Source: JANXSD01 sp043758125 (lineage in GTDB: Bacteria; Bacteroidota; Bacteroidia; AKYH767-A; OLB10). Taken from it: a stretch of DNA of 45,317 nucleotides. The stretch spans positions 1 through 45,317 of the forward strand of contig JAYVOC010000258.1 of assembly GCA_043758125.1 (NCBI GenBank), in the 5' to 3' direction. Each line of letters starts with the position of its first letter. The first letter of the stretch is position 1. Below, piece by piece: positions 1-9,331 of this stretch. A model generated the notes under the pieces. That model saw only the letters and a list, made by a program, of their open reading frames with translations. It was not told where the DNA came from and ran no database searches. Both the position numbers and the translations under genes were made by a program.

Positions 1-194
1 TCTTTGAAGTATCTCACAAAGGAGCTGAACTTGCGGCAATGATTTATTACTTTTTTGGAACCTGTAAAATGAATGGCGTTAATCCTCAGAAATGGCTCAC
101 TGATGTTTTGATAAAAATCAATGACACTAGTTCCTCACAGTTTCACACTTTACTGCCGTATAACTGGAAAGATAACTCATTAGAGATTTTTTAA
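1..194 (+). CDS. IS66-family transposase, C-terminal end (partial)
   Basis: The frame is open from the window edge and ends at TAA 192-194, giving the last 64 residues of a protein. It contains the pattern SHKGAELAAMIYYFFGTCK, then NGVNPQKWLTDVL, then HTLLPYNW near the stop. This is the usual IS66 transposase C-terminal signature (a gene-copy 'S..GA..AA..Y....TCK.NG..P..WL' block followed by LLP.NW). The function would be DNA transposition. Whether the upstream element is complete cannot be judged, because the rest lies outside the window. A possible right inverted repeat follows the stop. Confidence 0.85.
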   Translation, partial: FEVSHKGAELAAMIYYFFGTCKMNGVNPQKWLTDVLIKINDTSSSQFHTLLPYNWKDNSLEIF

Positions 195-200
195 TATCTT

Positions 201-225
201 AGAATGTACTACAGCGAATACTTAC
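201..225 (+). mobile_element. Possible right terminal inverted repeat of the IS66-like element
   Basis: Just after the transposase stop, the sequence ends in ...CAGCGAATACTTAC at about 212-225. Its reverse complement begins GTAAGTATTCGCTG. IS66-family ends typically start with GTAA, so this is a candidate right end. The left end is outside the window, so the repeat cannot be confirmed and the exact boundary is a guess; a second candidate is GTTAC ending at 230. Confidence 0.4.
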
Positions 226-250
226 GTTACAAAACAAAATCAAGATAAAA

Positions 251-280
251 AAAAGCCCCAACATTGTTGGAGCTTTTCTT
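251..280. terminator. Bidirectional intrinsic terminator
   Basis: Arms 251-263 (AAAAGCCCCAACA) and 265-277 (TGTTGGAGCTTTT) form a long hairpin with one C/A mismatch. It is flanked by A-runs on the left and T-runs on the right, so it can terminate in both directions. It sits between the transposase 3' end and the 3' end of the minus-strand gene at 294-1889, as expected for a convergent pair. Confidence 0.75.
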
Positions 281-293
281 ATTTTTTTATTAA

Positions 294-1889
294 TTAATCT
301 AATTTTATCCAAACTACATGAGCGGTTTTCTCTTCAGGAAAAATTGCTAAAGTTGCATATGTATTAGTTGATGCATTGTAGTCTGATGAACCTGGATTAA
401 TAAAAGTCGCTTCTTTTTTGTTTGCAGGTTTACCAAACATATAATCTTTGGTAATCTTTCCTCCTTTGTAAGTGTATTTTACACCCGTTGTTCCAGAAAT
501 ACCAGTAATTGCACCTGCATCTTTATCATCTGGTTTCTCCATATTATCTAATCTATTATTGAAGAATAAGTAGCATCCGTTTTCCGTACTAATAAAATCA
601 ATTCCATAATACCAATCATTGTCAGCAACCGGAGTAAAACCACCGTTTACTTTTCTGCCCTTACTAGCGCTGTTATAGCAAAAAGGATCGTGATCTCCTT
701 TTCTAAAAATATTTAAAGGAAATGCAGTAGACGAAACTTCTTTTCCTTCAGGTGACATTGTAACTAATGCAACGTCGCCGAACCTGCAACTTTCCACCAT
801 TGATGGCATACCGATACCTGAACTTCTAGTTACTTTTATAAGTTGCTGATAAAGGAAACTGATGTTTCCGTTTTTATCAACAAATGAACCTTCAAGCATT
901 GGGGCAAAATCTTTTTTGTTCCCCATTTGTTTTTTATAGAAATTGTTTACCGAAGTAAAATCACTAACGTATGGATTTTCGAGTGCTAAAGAAGTTGGAT
1001 TTATGTTTTGATTTACTTGTGCATTGTCAATGATCAAAATCATGTTAATCATGTCTTTTGGTTTATTGTAAACAAAAAAAGCTGATGCAGATTTATCATA
1101 GGTCGTGTATTGTAACTCCTTTTGAATAAAAGTTGTTTTTCCCTTATTCAATTGTGCAATATAATACCTCATATCTAAACCACCTGATTTTTTTGTATTA
1201 AAAGCACTTGTTCCAATTAAAACATAGTCAGCTCCGTGTACATAGCACGCAAGATATTTGGTAAACTTATATTTGTCGGTTGGTGTATTGTATTTTGCCT
1301 TGTTAATAATCTTATGGTCTGGTCCGTAATGGGAAATTTCAATACGATCTTTTGTTTCAGCTGTAGTAGTATTGTATTTAACTACTGCATAGTAATCACT
1401 TTCAGGATCTTTCTCTACTTTAAAAGTAGGTATGTCTGTATCTCCAAAGAACATTCCCATAGCAGCTCCCATTGAAATTTCGGGTAGTTTATCAATAACT
1501 TCTTCATTTTTTAGTTTGCCAGTGTTTCCATCAACAATTATCCGAAAAAATACTGGGATTTTTTTGTTTTCAGGTTCCGTTCCAATAACAAATACACAAA
1601 AATCTCCATTAATATCATACACACCTTCAATTTGTGCAAACCGTAAATGATCATTTGTTTTTACAAGATTTAATTTTCCTGATGAAATAATTTTATGTTT
1701 AGGATTATAAAGTGTGAAATTGGCGCCTTCTTTCTCGGTAATTTCAATAAGCCCAGTGTTATTGTTGCGTAGCTGAATTAATTTCGTCCAACCATCTGGC
1801 TCTTTGAAAGAATCACTTTTTTGTTGAGCCTGAGCTAAAAGTAGCCCTGTAAATAGAGCAAAAATTGAGCTCATTATTATTTTTTTCAT
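294..1889 (-). CDS. Secreted protein of unknown function
   Basis: This 531-residue protein starts at ATG 1889 (MKKIIMSSIFALFTGLLLAQ), which opens with a clear signal peptide likely cleaved after AQA. The frame runs further upstream to 1985, but that extension would bury the signal peptide and overlap the divergent gene. The mature part is rich in beta-strand-like alternation and in Lys, Asn, Thr and aromatic residues, with no motif I recognise. It is probably periplasmic or on the cell surface. The neighbour at 2007 is transcribed divergently from a shared intergenic region of about 117 bases. The 3' end faces the bidirectional terminator at 251-280. Confidence 0.8.
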   Translation of the reverse strand: MKKIIMSSIFALFTGLLLAQAQQKSDSFKEPDGWTKLIQLRNNNTGLIEITEKEGANFTLYNPKHKIISSGKLNLVKTNDHLRFAQIEGVYDINGDFCVFVIGTEPENKKIPVFFRIIVDGNTGKLKNEEVIDKLPEISMGAAMGMFFGDTDIPTFKVEKDPESDYYAVVKYNTTTAETKDRIEISHYGPDHKIINKAKYNTPTDKYKFTKYLACYVHGADYVLIGTSAFNTKKSGGLDMRYYIAQLNKGKTTFIQKELQYTTYDKSASAFFVYNKPKDMINMILIIDNAQVNQNINPTSLALENPYVSDFTSVNNFYKKQMGNKKDFAPMLEGSFVDKNGNISFLYQQLIKVTRSSGIGMPSMVESCRFGDVALVTMSPEGKEVSSTAFPLNIFRKGDHDPFCYNSASKGRKVNGGFTPVADNDWYYGIDFISTENGCYLFFNNRLDNMEKPDDKDAGAITGISGTTGVKYTYKGGKITKDYMFGKPANKKEATFINPGSSDYNASTNTYATLAIFPEEKTAHVVWIKLD

Positions 1890-2006
1890 TTGTAGTTTGT
1901 TAATTTTTTTGCTAAAAATAATCATAATTTTAATTAATTGGCTTGTCATTATTAGGGTTTTGGGGAATTTAAAGGCTTTTTGCACTTTAATAAGTATTTT
2001 TGCTTT

Positions 2007-4070
2007 ATGAAACGACTGTTCTTAAGCCTAATTTTCCTTTTTCAAACATGTCATTTATTTCCGCAGCAAAATCTTAAACTAAATTATATACCGTTAAGTA
2101 GTTCCGGTATGCTTCCAAAAATTTTTTCTAAGGATGTCAGAGATATTGTGAATCTTGATATAAATAATATTGCAATAGAAGATACCAATAAGAAAATAAA
2201 ATCGACTTATTTGATGTTGACAGATTATCAAATCGTACGAACTGCGAAAAGCGGAAAGACCCTTGTCAACGATGAAATAACAACTTATATTAACGAAATA
2301 GTTGATATTTTGTTAAAGGATCAGCCCGATCTCAGAAAAAAAATAAATGTTTTTACAGTAAAGTCTCATGATATTAATGCTCATTGCTTTGATAAAGGAT
2401 ATTTGTTTGTAGATGTTGGTTTGATCGCCTCAGCCCAAAGTGAAGGACAGGTCGCCGCAGTGTTGTCGCACGAGATCATGCACTATGTTAAGCAACACGT
2501 AATAACTGGATACATTCACAACGTGAAGCTTGAGGAAAGTCAAGAAGGAAAAACGGATTCGGAAAAGGCACTTGTAAAAGAGGAATGTAAATTCTCGAAG
2601 GAACAAGAAAGCGAAGCAGATATGGAAGGTTATAAGTTGTTAGAGAAAACCAAATATGATCTTCAAGATGCAAAAGAATTTTTTCTGGTTCTGCAAAACA
2701 CTGAACTACCTTTTGAGTTAAAAGAATTTAATAAAAGTTATTTAGAAACTGAAAATTTCAAAATTCCCAATAAATATTTTTTAAAAGATGTTGCTCCAAT
2801 AAAAGATAAGTCAGAAGAAGATGATACACTTAGTAGTCATCCAAATTGTGCTAAACGTAAATTAGCAATTGAGGAATACATTAAGGATAAAAGTACTGAG
2901 GGCAGATTAAAAAATATTCTCGGAGAACAACGTTTTAAATATATTAGAGATCTTTCAAGATTTGAAACATGCCGATTGCAGCTGAAGAACCGTAATTATG
3001 GAGCAGCTTTATATTCGTCGTACATCCTATTATCAAAATATCCCGAAAATTTATTCCTATCACAAACCATTTCGAAATGTTTGTATGGAATTTCACTTTA
3101 TAAGGCAGGTTATTTAAGATATAACAGGGATTCATATCTCGATGGACCAATCCATTATCTGGAAGTAGAGAGTTATCCTCAACAGCTTTATTGTATGATT
3201 AACAAAATGCCAGATAACGAGTGGAATATTATGGCTTTGAATTATGCTTATCGTCAACATAAAAAATTCCCGAATGACAAAGTATTGAACATAGTTTCGG
3301 ATAGTCTTTTTAGCATGATGTCCTTTACAAATTGCGATCTTCAAGGTTTTGAAATTACGGATGAAAAGATCGTTAATCTAAATCCAATCAAAGACACAAC
3401 ATCATACTACAAACAAGTGTTTAAAGATTTATTCGTTAATGATAGTGAATTCACAAAAAAGTTTCCGAAAACTGTCGGTGAGGAGATCGTTATTCCTTAC
3501 ACTCCAAAAAGTTACAAAGTAAAAAGACTTACAAAATACATTAAGGAATTTGATAAGATAAGTAAAGTGATGACGCTTGCTCCGTTTTATCTTGTATTTG
3601 ATAAGGGAGTTGAAACAGATTATTTTGAGGCCGATGAACAGCAACAAAAATTGACAGAAGTTATTAAACAGTGCGCTAAGGATAAAGAATTGGGGATCGA
3701 ATTGCTTGATCCAGCTACTATTGATTCGAGCGAGGTGAACAAGTTAAATGATCTTTCTGTTGTGAACGATTGGCTAAATGAACGCATGGATGGAAGAGAC
3801 AATGAAAAGTCAAGGGTTCCGGTATTTTGTGTTGATGGGATCGATGATGTGATCAATCGCTATGGAACCCACCTCTTAAAAACTGGTTTTGTTTATTCAA
3901 AAAGAAAACCAAAAGAATATGTTTTTTATACTGTAATATATGATTTGAGGGAAAACAGAGAAGTATATGTGAAGCAGGAGCTTTTTAGTGGCGTGCCGAC
4001 TGAAAATGAAATGAAAAATAAACTTCAGGCTTTGTTTAATGAATTGAAGTACGGAATAAAACAGAAATAG
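2007..4070 (+). CDS. Exported M48-type zinc metallopeptidase
   Basis: The product has 687 residues from ATG 2007. A start at TTG 1980 would add nine residues ahead of a good signal peptide (MKRLFLSLIFLFQTCHLFPQ), so the later ATG is chosen. The peptidase core has HEIMH at residues 155-159 (zinc ligands H155 and H159, catalytic E156) and a downstream ESEAD at 201-205 that fits the third ligand, Glu203. This is the arrangement of the M48/Ste24/BepA group. The remaining ~480 residues have no recognised domain and may carry helical repeats. A role in periplasmic protein quality control is inferred. A TATTTTTG hexamer-like -7 motif (1995-2002) lies only five bases before the ATG, without a matching -33 element, so it is not called as a promoter. 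Confidence 0.85.
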   Translation: MKRLFLSLIFLFQTCHLFPQQNLKLNYIPLSSSGMLPKIFSKDVRDIVNLDINNIAIEDTNKKIKSTYLMLTDYQIVRTAKSGKTLVNDEITTYINEIVDILLKDQPDLRKKINVFTVKSHDINAHCFDKGYLFVDVGLIASAQSEGQVAAVLSHEIMHYVKQHVITGYIHNVKLEESQEGKTDSEKALVKEECKFSKEQESEADMEGYKLLEKTKYDLQDAKEFFLVLQNTELPFELKEFNKSYLETENFKIPNKYFLKDVAPIKDKSEEDDTLSSHPNCAKRKLAIEEYIKDKSTEGRLKNILGEQRFKYIRDLSRFETCRLQLKNRNYGAALYSSYILLSKYPENLFLSQTISKCLYGISLYKAGYLRYNRDSYLDGPIHYLEVESYPQQLYCMINKMPDNEWNIMALNYAYRQHKKFPNDKVLNIVSDSLFSMMSFTNCDLQGFEITDEKIVNLNPIKDTTSYYKQVFKDLFVNDSEFTKKFPKTVGEEIVIPYTPKSYKVKRLTKYIKEFDKISKVMTLAPFYLVFDKGVETDYFEADEQQQKLTEVIKQCAKDKELGIELLDPATIDSSEVNKLNDLSVVNDWLNERMDGRDNEKSRVPVFCVDGIDDVINRYGTHLLKTGFVYSKRKPKEYVFYTVIYDLRENREVYVKQELFSGVPTENEMKNKLQALFNELKYGIKQK

Positions 4071-4198
4071 TAATTTTATTTTCAACTTATTAGCAATTAA
4101 CGGATTTTAATAATCATTCTTAAAAAATTTATTTAAATTAATTTCAAGCTAGAGTAATCCAACTTATCATAATAAAAAAACGGTTCGAGAAAACAAAA

Positions 4199-4834
4199 AT
4201 GCCAAACTCCTCTTTAGCTATTTCTCACTTTTGTAGAATTAAGAACAATACAATTTCTAAAGATTCTCAACTTCTTTTAAACTCGAAAGCCTCTCTTTTT
4301 CAGCAGTTTTCGGATGAAGCGTATCGCTTTTGCAAGGTAAATTATCCAAAATTTCACAAAATGGATAATCTCTCAAAATTGGCCTTTCTCAGCTCAGAAT
4401 TTTTACTTCAAGAGTTTCCGATATCTAAAAATTATAATTCTTATAGAATTGGTGTTATTCTTTCGAATAAAAGTGCGAGTTTAGATACAGATCATAAATA
4501 CTTTAACATGGTTAAAAAGGGAGTAGCCAGTCCCGCTGTTTTCGTATATTCGCTGCCTAGTATCATGCTTGGGGAAATTTGTATTAGAAACGGAATAAAA
4601 GGCGAGAATACTTTTTTTATTTCAGATACTTATGCTATTCAAGAACAGGTAGATTATATCAACAATCTTTTCACCTCAAATGTATTCGATGTTTGCATTG
4701 GTGGTTGGGTTGAATTGATTGAAGAAACGTATGAATCTTTCTTATTTCTTGTCGAAATATCAACAAATAATTCCAATCTAGCTTTTACTTCAGAAAACAT
4801 AAAAAAAATATATCAAGATTCAATAAATGGATGA
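4199..4834 (+). CDS. ApeC-like short beta-ketoacyl synthase homologue (chain-length-factor type)
   Basis: This 211-residue protein is about half the length of a ketosynthase. The region KKGVASPAVFVYSLPSIMLG, followed by EICIRNGIKGENTFF, resembles the segment before the nucleophile elbow of ketosynthases ('ASP..F.YS....GE..I..GL.GPN'). The cysteine elbow and both histidine motifs are absent, so it cannot condense by itself. I infer a member of the short Ketoacyl-synt_2 group, like the chain-length-factor partner in E. coli aryl polyene clusters. It is the first gene of the plus-strand cluster, 128 bases after the peptidase, and its end overlaps the ACP start by eight bases. I see no clear TAnnTTTG promoter upstream. 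Confidence 0.65.
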   Translation: MPNSSLAISHFCRIKNNTISKDSQLLLNSKASLFQQFSDEAYRFCKVNYPKFHKMDNLSKLAFLSSEFLLQEFPISKNYNSYRIGVILSNKSASLDTDHKYFNMVKKGVASPAVFVYSLPSIMLGEICIRNGIKGENTFFISDTYAIQEQVDYINNLFTSNVFDVCIGGWVELIEETYESFLFLVEISTNNSNLAFTSENIKKIYQDSING

Positions 4835-5081
4835 TTTAAAAGTGCTTCTTAAAAAACAAATTGTTGAACAATTAAATCTTAAGGAAATTAAACCCGAAGA
4901 TATTGGCGATGATCAACAATTGTTTGTTGAAGGTTTAGGCTTAGATTCAATAGATGTTCTCGAGTTAATAGTTTTACTTCAACAAGAATATGGAATTAAA
5001 TTAGCGAATGCCGAGGAAGGTCCGAAAATTTTTCAATCAATTAACACAATTGCTGCTTTTATCGAGGCGAATAGGAAATAA
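4827..5081 (+). CDS. Acyl carrier protein (left cassette)
   Basis: The 84-residue acidic protein has the phosphopantetheine site GLGLDSIDVLEL with Ser41. It carries acyl intermediates as thioesters on a 4'-phosphopantetheine arm, presumably added by the AcpS encoded at 17926. It overlaps the preceding CLF-like gene by eight bases and precedes a ketosynthase by five bases, so the three are almost certainly co-translated. It is clearly paralogous to the ACP at 39060-39314 (same length, same serine position, shared EQLNL and FQS segments), but the two differ at many residues. Confidence 0.93.
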   Translation: MDDLKVLLKKQIVEQLNLKEIKPEDIGDDQQLFVEGLGLDSIDVLELIVLLQQEYGIKLANAEEGPKIFQSINTIAAFIEANRK

Positions 5082-5086
5082 AATAA

Positions 5087-6286
5087 ATGAGTAAACCCGT
5101 TTATATTACTGGCCTTGGACTTATTTCAGCGATAGGAAACAATGTTTCGGAATCTTTACGTGCATTCGAACATCACGTGTCAGGTGTTGCCTCTGTTAAA
5201 TATCTTCCAACACGATACAGTGATAAATTTCCGCTTGCTGAAGTAAAACTAAGCAATGAAGAACTCGCATTAAAAACAGGTCTCTCTCCTACTCTCAGCC
5301 GCACTATTTTGTTAAGTTTAATTGCAGCTAAAGAAGCCCTTGAACCTTTTCCAATAAAACAATTACAAGAATATAAGCTCGGTTTTATCTCTGCAAATAC
5401 GGTTGGTGGAATGGATAAATCCGAAAATTTTTTCATCGATTATTTGCAAGATAATCAAAAGGGAAATCTACACGATATTATTAATCACGATTGTGGTAAG
5501 CCAACAGATTTCGTTGCAAAAGAACTAGGCTTAAAAGGATTTATAACAACCATTAGCACCGCATGTTCTTCCTCAGCAAATGCAATTATGCTTGGTAGCA
5601 GAATGATAAAAGCTGGGAAATTAGATATTGTTATTGCGGGTGGTGTTGATTCGTTAACGCGATTTACATTGAATGGATTTAATTCATTGATGATAGTGGA
5701 TGATCAACAATGTAGACCACTAGATCAAACACGCAAAGGTTTGAACTTAGGTGAAGGTGCAGCCTATGTTGTTTTGATGAATGAAAAAATAGCTAAAGCA
5801 TTTTCAGCTACTATTTTTTGTGAGTTAACTGGTTATTGTAACACGAATGATTCACATCATCAAACTGCACTTTCTGATGATGGAAATGGTCCATATCTCG
5901 CAATGCAAGGAGCATTAAAAATGAGTAAACTTACAGCATCCGATATTGATTATATCAACATGCATGGAACAGGAACTCAAAACAATGATGCTGCTGAAGG
6001 GAAAGCTGTAGAAAGAATTTTTCATCCAAATTATCCGAAATTAAGCTCTACAAAATCATTCACAGGACATACATTGGGAGCCTCTGGAGCTGTTGAAGCA
6101 GTATTCTCAAGTTTAGCAATTAAAGAAGGATTAATTTATCCAAACTTTAACTTTACCGAGGCTATAAATAATTTACATTTTAGTCCTGAAACAAAATATC
6201 AAAAAGGTTTATCACTTCATCATATCCTCTCCAATTCATTTGGGTTTGGTGGTAATTGTACTTCACTCATTTTTTCAAAAGTTTAA
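5087..6286 (+). CDS. Beta-ketoacyl-ACP synthase (KS, left cassette)
   Basis: This 399-residue protein has the normal FabF length and the full catalytic set: nucleophile C160 in STACSSSAN, H293 in MHGTGT and H328 in TGHTLGASG. It would perform decarboxylative Claisen condensation with malonyl-ACP to elongate the polyene chain, probably as a heterodimer with the CLF-like protein encoded two bases downstream. It is the paralogue of the KS at 39329-40531. Of the KS-fold proteins in the cluster, it and that paralogue are the best candidates for the main elongating KS. Confidence 0.93.
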   Translation: MSKPVYITGLGLISAIGNNVSESLRAFEHHVSGVASVKYLPTRYSDKFPLAEVKLSNEELALKTGLSPTLSRTILLSLIAAKEALEPFPIKQLQEYKLGFISANTVGGMDKSENFFIDYLQDNQKGNLHDIINHDCGKPTDFVAKELGLKGFITTISTACSSSANAIMLGSRMIKAGKLDIVIAGGVDSLTRFTLNGFNSLMIVDDQQCRPLDQTRKGLNLGEGAAYVVLMNEKIAKAFSATIFCELTGYCNTNDSHHQTALSDDGNGPYLAMQGALKMSKLTASDIDYINMHGTGTQNNDAAEGKAVERIFHPNYPKLSSTKSFTGHTLGASGAVEAVFSSLAIKEGLIYPNFNFTEAINNLHFSPETKYQKGLSLHHILSNSFGFGGNCTSLIFSKV

Positions 6287-6288
6287 TC

Positions 6289-7338
6289 ATGAGTATTTAC
6301 ATCAACGGGATCGGAAATATATCAGCGCAAAATACGTTTGATAATAGCATTTTAAAAAACGGTATAGAAAAATTATCAGGCAACCGCTATTGCTGCATTG
6401 AACCCGACTACACTCAATTTATTGATGGAAAACAAATCAGGAGAATGAGTCGTGTAATAAAAATGGGTGTTGCATCATCAACACTCGCAATGCGTGATGC
6501 CGGATTAGAAAGTCCACAAGCAATCATTGTTGGAACTTCTTTGGGATGTATGGAAGACACTTATTCATTTCTTTCAAAGATGGTTCAGTACAAAGAAGAA
6601 ATGTTAAGTCCAACGGCGTTTATTCACTCCACGCACAATTCGATTGCAGCACAAATTGCACTATTATTTCAATGCAAAGTGTACAACAGTACCTATGTTC
6701 ATCGCAATATTTCTTTTGAGTCAGCATTACTTGATGCCATGTTACTTTTAGAAGAAGGTAGTATTGACAATGCATTGATTGGTGGTATTGATGAAATTAC
6801 AAATACCAGCTTTGCAATCATGAATCGATTGGGTCATTTTAAAGATTCAGAAAAAGTAAATCAAGAAAATTTTTATTTTCCTGGGAAAGGTTCTGTTGCT
6901 GGAGAAGGTTCTGCATTTTTTGCTTTGGCGGCAAAACAATCAACAAATTCGTATGCCAAAATTCTATCAACACAAACATTATCATTTTGTGATCCAAATG
7001 AAATTACTGAAGCAGCGAAATCAATGTTATCCGAAAACGGAATTGACAAATTAGATTTATTACTTCAAGGAAATAATGGAGATATCGGCGATGATATTAT
7101 TTTTAATGAATTTGCAGAATCAATTCAAATGAGTAAGTGTAAATTAAATTTTAAACATCTCTGTGGCGAGTATGCAACCGCTTCTGCATTTGGAATGTCG
7201 ATAGCAGCTCAATTGTTGAGAAATGAGAATACAGCAGAAAAATTTGGATATGTGTTAACAGAAAAACCAAATTCGATTTTAATTCACAATCAATCGAATG
7301 GAATTCATCACTCGTTAACATTACTGACAGCATGTTAA
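6289..7338 (+). CDS. Chain-length-factor-like ketosynthase homologue (left cassette)
   Basis: The protein has 349 residues from ATG 6289; an upstream TTG at 6256 would overlap the KS and is unlikely. It has a ketosynthase-like layout (GTSLGCMEDT, SPTAFIHSTHNSIAAQIAL), but the nucleophile region reads STYVHRNISFESALL with no cysteine. The HGTGT position reads QGNNGD, and the second His region reads KHLCGEYATASAF. All three catalytic residues are therefore missing. I infer a KS-beta/CLF subunit that pairs with the KS just upstream. Its paralogue is at 40533-41597, which has the same losses. It overlaps the deacetylase start by seven bases. Confidence 0.85.
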   Translation: MSIYINGIGNISAQNTFDNSILKNGIEKLSGNRYCCIEPDYTQFIDGKQIRRMSRVIKMGVASSTLAMRDAGLESPQAIIVGTSLGCMEDTYSFLSKMVQYKEEMLSPTAFIHSTHNSIAAQIALLFQCKVYNSTYVHRNISFESALLDAMLLLEEGSIDNALIGGIDEITNTSFAIMNRLGHFKDSEKVNQENFYFPGKGSVAGEGSAFFALAAKQSTNSYAKILSTQTLSFCDPNEITEAAKSMLSENGIDKLDLLLQGNNGDIGDDIIFNEFAESIQMSKCKLNFKHLCGEYATASAFGMSIAAQLLRNENTAEKFGYVLTEKPNSILIHNQSNGIHHSLTLLTAC

Positions 7339-8102
7339 ATTTTAGAAATTCACTCTTGGTTTTTTTTGTAACTATTACGCTAATGTGTTATAAATATTAT
7401 CATATTGAATTTTCAGTATGGTATTTTTTAATTCCAATTTTACTATTTAGCATCTTACTTTTTTACGGATCCTACTTTATACAATCCAATTTTTTTGTCA
7501 AAGCGCTTTGCAATTCAACATCACAGAAAAAAGAAATAGCGTTAAGCTTTGATGATGGTCCAGTAACGAGCACTAATCTGGTGCTAGATGTTTTAAAAAA
7601 GCACAATGTTCCTTCTGCCTTTTTTTGTATTGGAAAACGTATGACAGAAAATCCAGATATCTTAAAAAGAATTCACGAGGAAGGTCATGTAATTGGCAAC
7701 CATAGTTTCACTCATCATGTATTATTTGATTTAATGTCGAAGAAGCAAATGAAGCTGGAACTTCAAGAAACAAATCATATTGCGAAAAATATAATTGGAG
7801 AAAATCTGAAAATGTTTCGCCCGCCTTATGGTGTAACTACTCCCGTTTTAGCAAAGGCAATTAAAGAAGAAGGATTCGAAACTATTGGCTGGAGTTTACG
7901 CACCTATGATACTATGATTGAAGATGGGCAAAAATTAATAAGCCAAATCACTTCTCAAATAAAAGCAGGAGATGTAATTCTCTTACACGACTCTCAAAAA
8001 GTGACCATTTCATCAATTGAAGAAATAATTAATGCAATACGGTTGAAGGGCTTTACCTTTGTTCGATTAGATCATCTTTTAAACATTAAAGCGTATGCTT
8101 AA
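7332..8102 (+). CDS. Membrane-anchored NodB-type polysaccharide deacetylase
   Basis: Two hydrophobic segments (about residues 6-20 and 28-50) anchor this 256-residue protein in the membrane. The catalytic domain follows with all NodB motifs: SFDDGP (D74, D75), NHSFTHH (H124, H128), RPPYG (R163) and ILLHD (H219). The family removes N- or O-acetyl groups from carbohydrates with a bound metal. The gene is translationally coupled to the CLF-like gene before it and the LolA-like gene after it. Homologous genes are familiar in flexirubin-type clusters, but the substrate is unknown; an acylated sugar on the pigment or a cell-envelope glycan are both possible. Confidence 0.9.
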   Translation: MLNFRNSLLVFFVTITLMCYKYYHIEFSVWYFLIPILLFSILLFYGSYFIQSNFFVKALCNSTSQKKEIALSFDDGPVTSTNLVLDVLKKHNVPSAFFCIGKRMTENPDILKRIHEEGHVIGNHSFTHHVLFDLMSKKQMKLELQETNHIAKNIIGENLKMFRPPYGVTTPVLAKAIKEEGFETIGWSLRTYDTMIEDGQKLISQITSQIKAGDVILLHDSQKVTISSIEEIINAIRLKGFTFVRLDHLLNIKAYA

Positions 8103-8736
8103 GAAAATAATTTCTATAATTCTATTTATCACTTGTATCGTTTCGGCGCAAGCGCAAGTGCCCAAAGGCTTTAACTTGGTATCAAATGAAACAGAATTTC
8201 GTGAGAAACTTGTAGCGGCATCAAATTCAACGCAATCTATAAAAAGTAATTTTACTCAAGAGAAAAATCTTAATGTGCTTTCCGAAAAAATCACTTCGAA
8301 AGGAGAATTTCGATTTAAAAAACAGAATAAAATTCGAATGGAATATACTAGTCCGTTTAAATATTTGCTCATCATAAACGGCGATAAAATCACCATTAAA
8401 GATGATCAAAAAACAAATTCATTTTCATCAAAAAGCAATAAGTTATTTGCAGTAATCAATAATATAGTTTTGGATTGTGTTCAAGGAACAGCATTGGAGA
8501 ATAAAGACTTTACCAAGAAAATTTACAAAACGGATAAAGAATATTTATTGATCTTATCCCCACAGAAAAAAGAATTAAAAGAATTCTTCAATAGCATTAA
8601 CATTTACTTGGATGCGAAAGATTGCGCTGTCATTAAACTTGACATGGTTGAGTCGACTGGAGACAATACGCTAATCACATTTACAAATAAAGAATATAAC
8701 GTTGCAATTCCTGATGCGGTATTTAACAATAATTAG
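8095..8736 (+). CDS. LolA-like outer-membrane lipoprotein carrier protein
   Basis: The 213-residue protein has an N-terminal signal peptide (MLKKIISIILFITCIVSAQA). The body matches the LolA pattern: SIKSNFTQEKNL, GEFRFKKQNKIRMEY, then a short FKYLLIINGDKI segment. LolA proteins are periplasmic chaperones with a hydrophobic cavity that ferry lipoproteins. Cluster-encoded versions occur in aryl polyene clusters and may carry the hydrophobic pigment or its precursor across the periplasm (inference). It overlaps the deacetylase by eight bases and the following lipoprotein gene by 23 bases. Confidence 0.85.
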   Translation: MLKKIISIILFITCIVSAQAQVPKGFNLVSNETEFREKLVAASNSTQSIKSNFTQEKNLNVLSEKITSKGEFRFKKQNKIRMEYTSPFKYLLIINGDKITIKDDQKTNSFSSKSNKLFAVINNIVLDCVQGTALENKDFTKKIYKTDKEYLLILSPQKKELKEFFNSINIYLDAKDCAVIKLDMVESTGDNTLITFTNKEYNVAIPDAVFNNN

Positions 8737-9331
8737 TTTCATTATCTTGTCGATAGGATGCAGTAAATCACCTTATACCAGTCTGCAAAAATCAGATGCA
8801 GATAAATTATGTATTGCGAAATTTAAACCTCAATTCACCTCTATATTATACAATGCCAAAATCGATGTAGTTGGAAAACACTTAAGTGGATTATTACTCT
8901 TTAAAACGATGCCAGATAGCTCCATTCGAGTAGTATTCTCTAACGAAATGGGAGTCAAATTCTTCGATTTTGAATATAAAAATTCAGGATTCCAACCATT
9001 ATATTGTATTAGACAATTAAATAATAAAATAGTAATACGACAATTAAAAGAAGACATCGGTTATTTATTTATGTATGATATTGATGTATCATCAGCATCC
9101 GTAAAACAAGATAATAATCAACAATACTTTGAGTTTGATGGCAAAAAAACAAAGACTTATTATATCACAGATTCAAAGTGTTTGAAATTGCTTCGTGTTG
9201 AAAATGCTACAAAAATAAAAAAGAAAATTATTATTGATTTAAGTGATTACAAATCAGGAATGCCTGACTCAGTCAACATAGCCCATCAATTATTTCAATT
9301 TAATATTAGTTTAAAGCAAATAGACAGATAA
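8714..9331 (+). CDS. Lipoprotein, possibly LolB/DUF3261-like
   Basis: The start is ATG 8714, inside the end of the LolA-like gene; an upstream TTG at 8702 is less likely because the signal peptide begins at MRYLTIISFI. The lipobox ILSIGC predicts lipidation at Cys16. The remaining 190 residues are beta-rich, with no motif certain enough to name. Position after a LolA-like gene and beside an MMPL exporter is the same as that of the DUF3261 lipoprotein in aryl polyene clusters, so an outer-membrane receptor role (LolB-like) is a reasonable inference. The stop overlaps the next start by one base. Confidence 0.75.
   Translation: MRYLTIISFIILSIGCSKSPYTSLQKSDADKLCIAKFKPQFTSILYNAKIDVVGKHLSGLLLFKTMPDSSIRVVFSNEMGVKFFDFEYKNSGFQPLYCIRQLNNKIVIRQLKEDIGYLFMYDIDVSSASVKQDNNQQYFEFDGKKTKTYYITDSKCLKLLRVENATKIKKKIIIDLSDYKSGMPDSVNIAHQLFQFNISLKQIDR

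Noticed and set aside
1995..2002. TATTTTTG as a promoter for the M48 peptidase gene
   Set aside because: It is only five bases before the ATG and has no TTTG at the proper spacing, so it would need a leaderless transcript.
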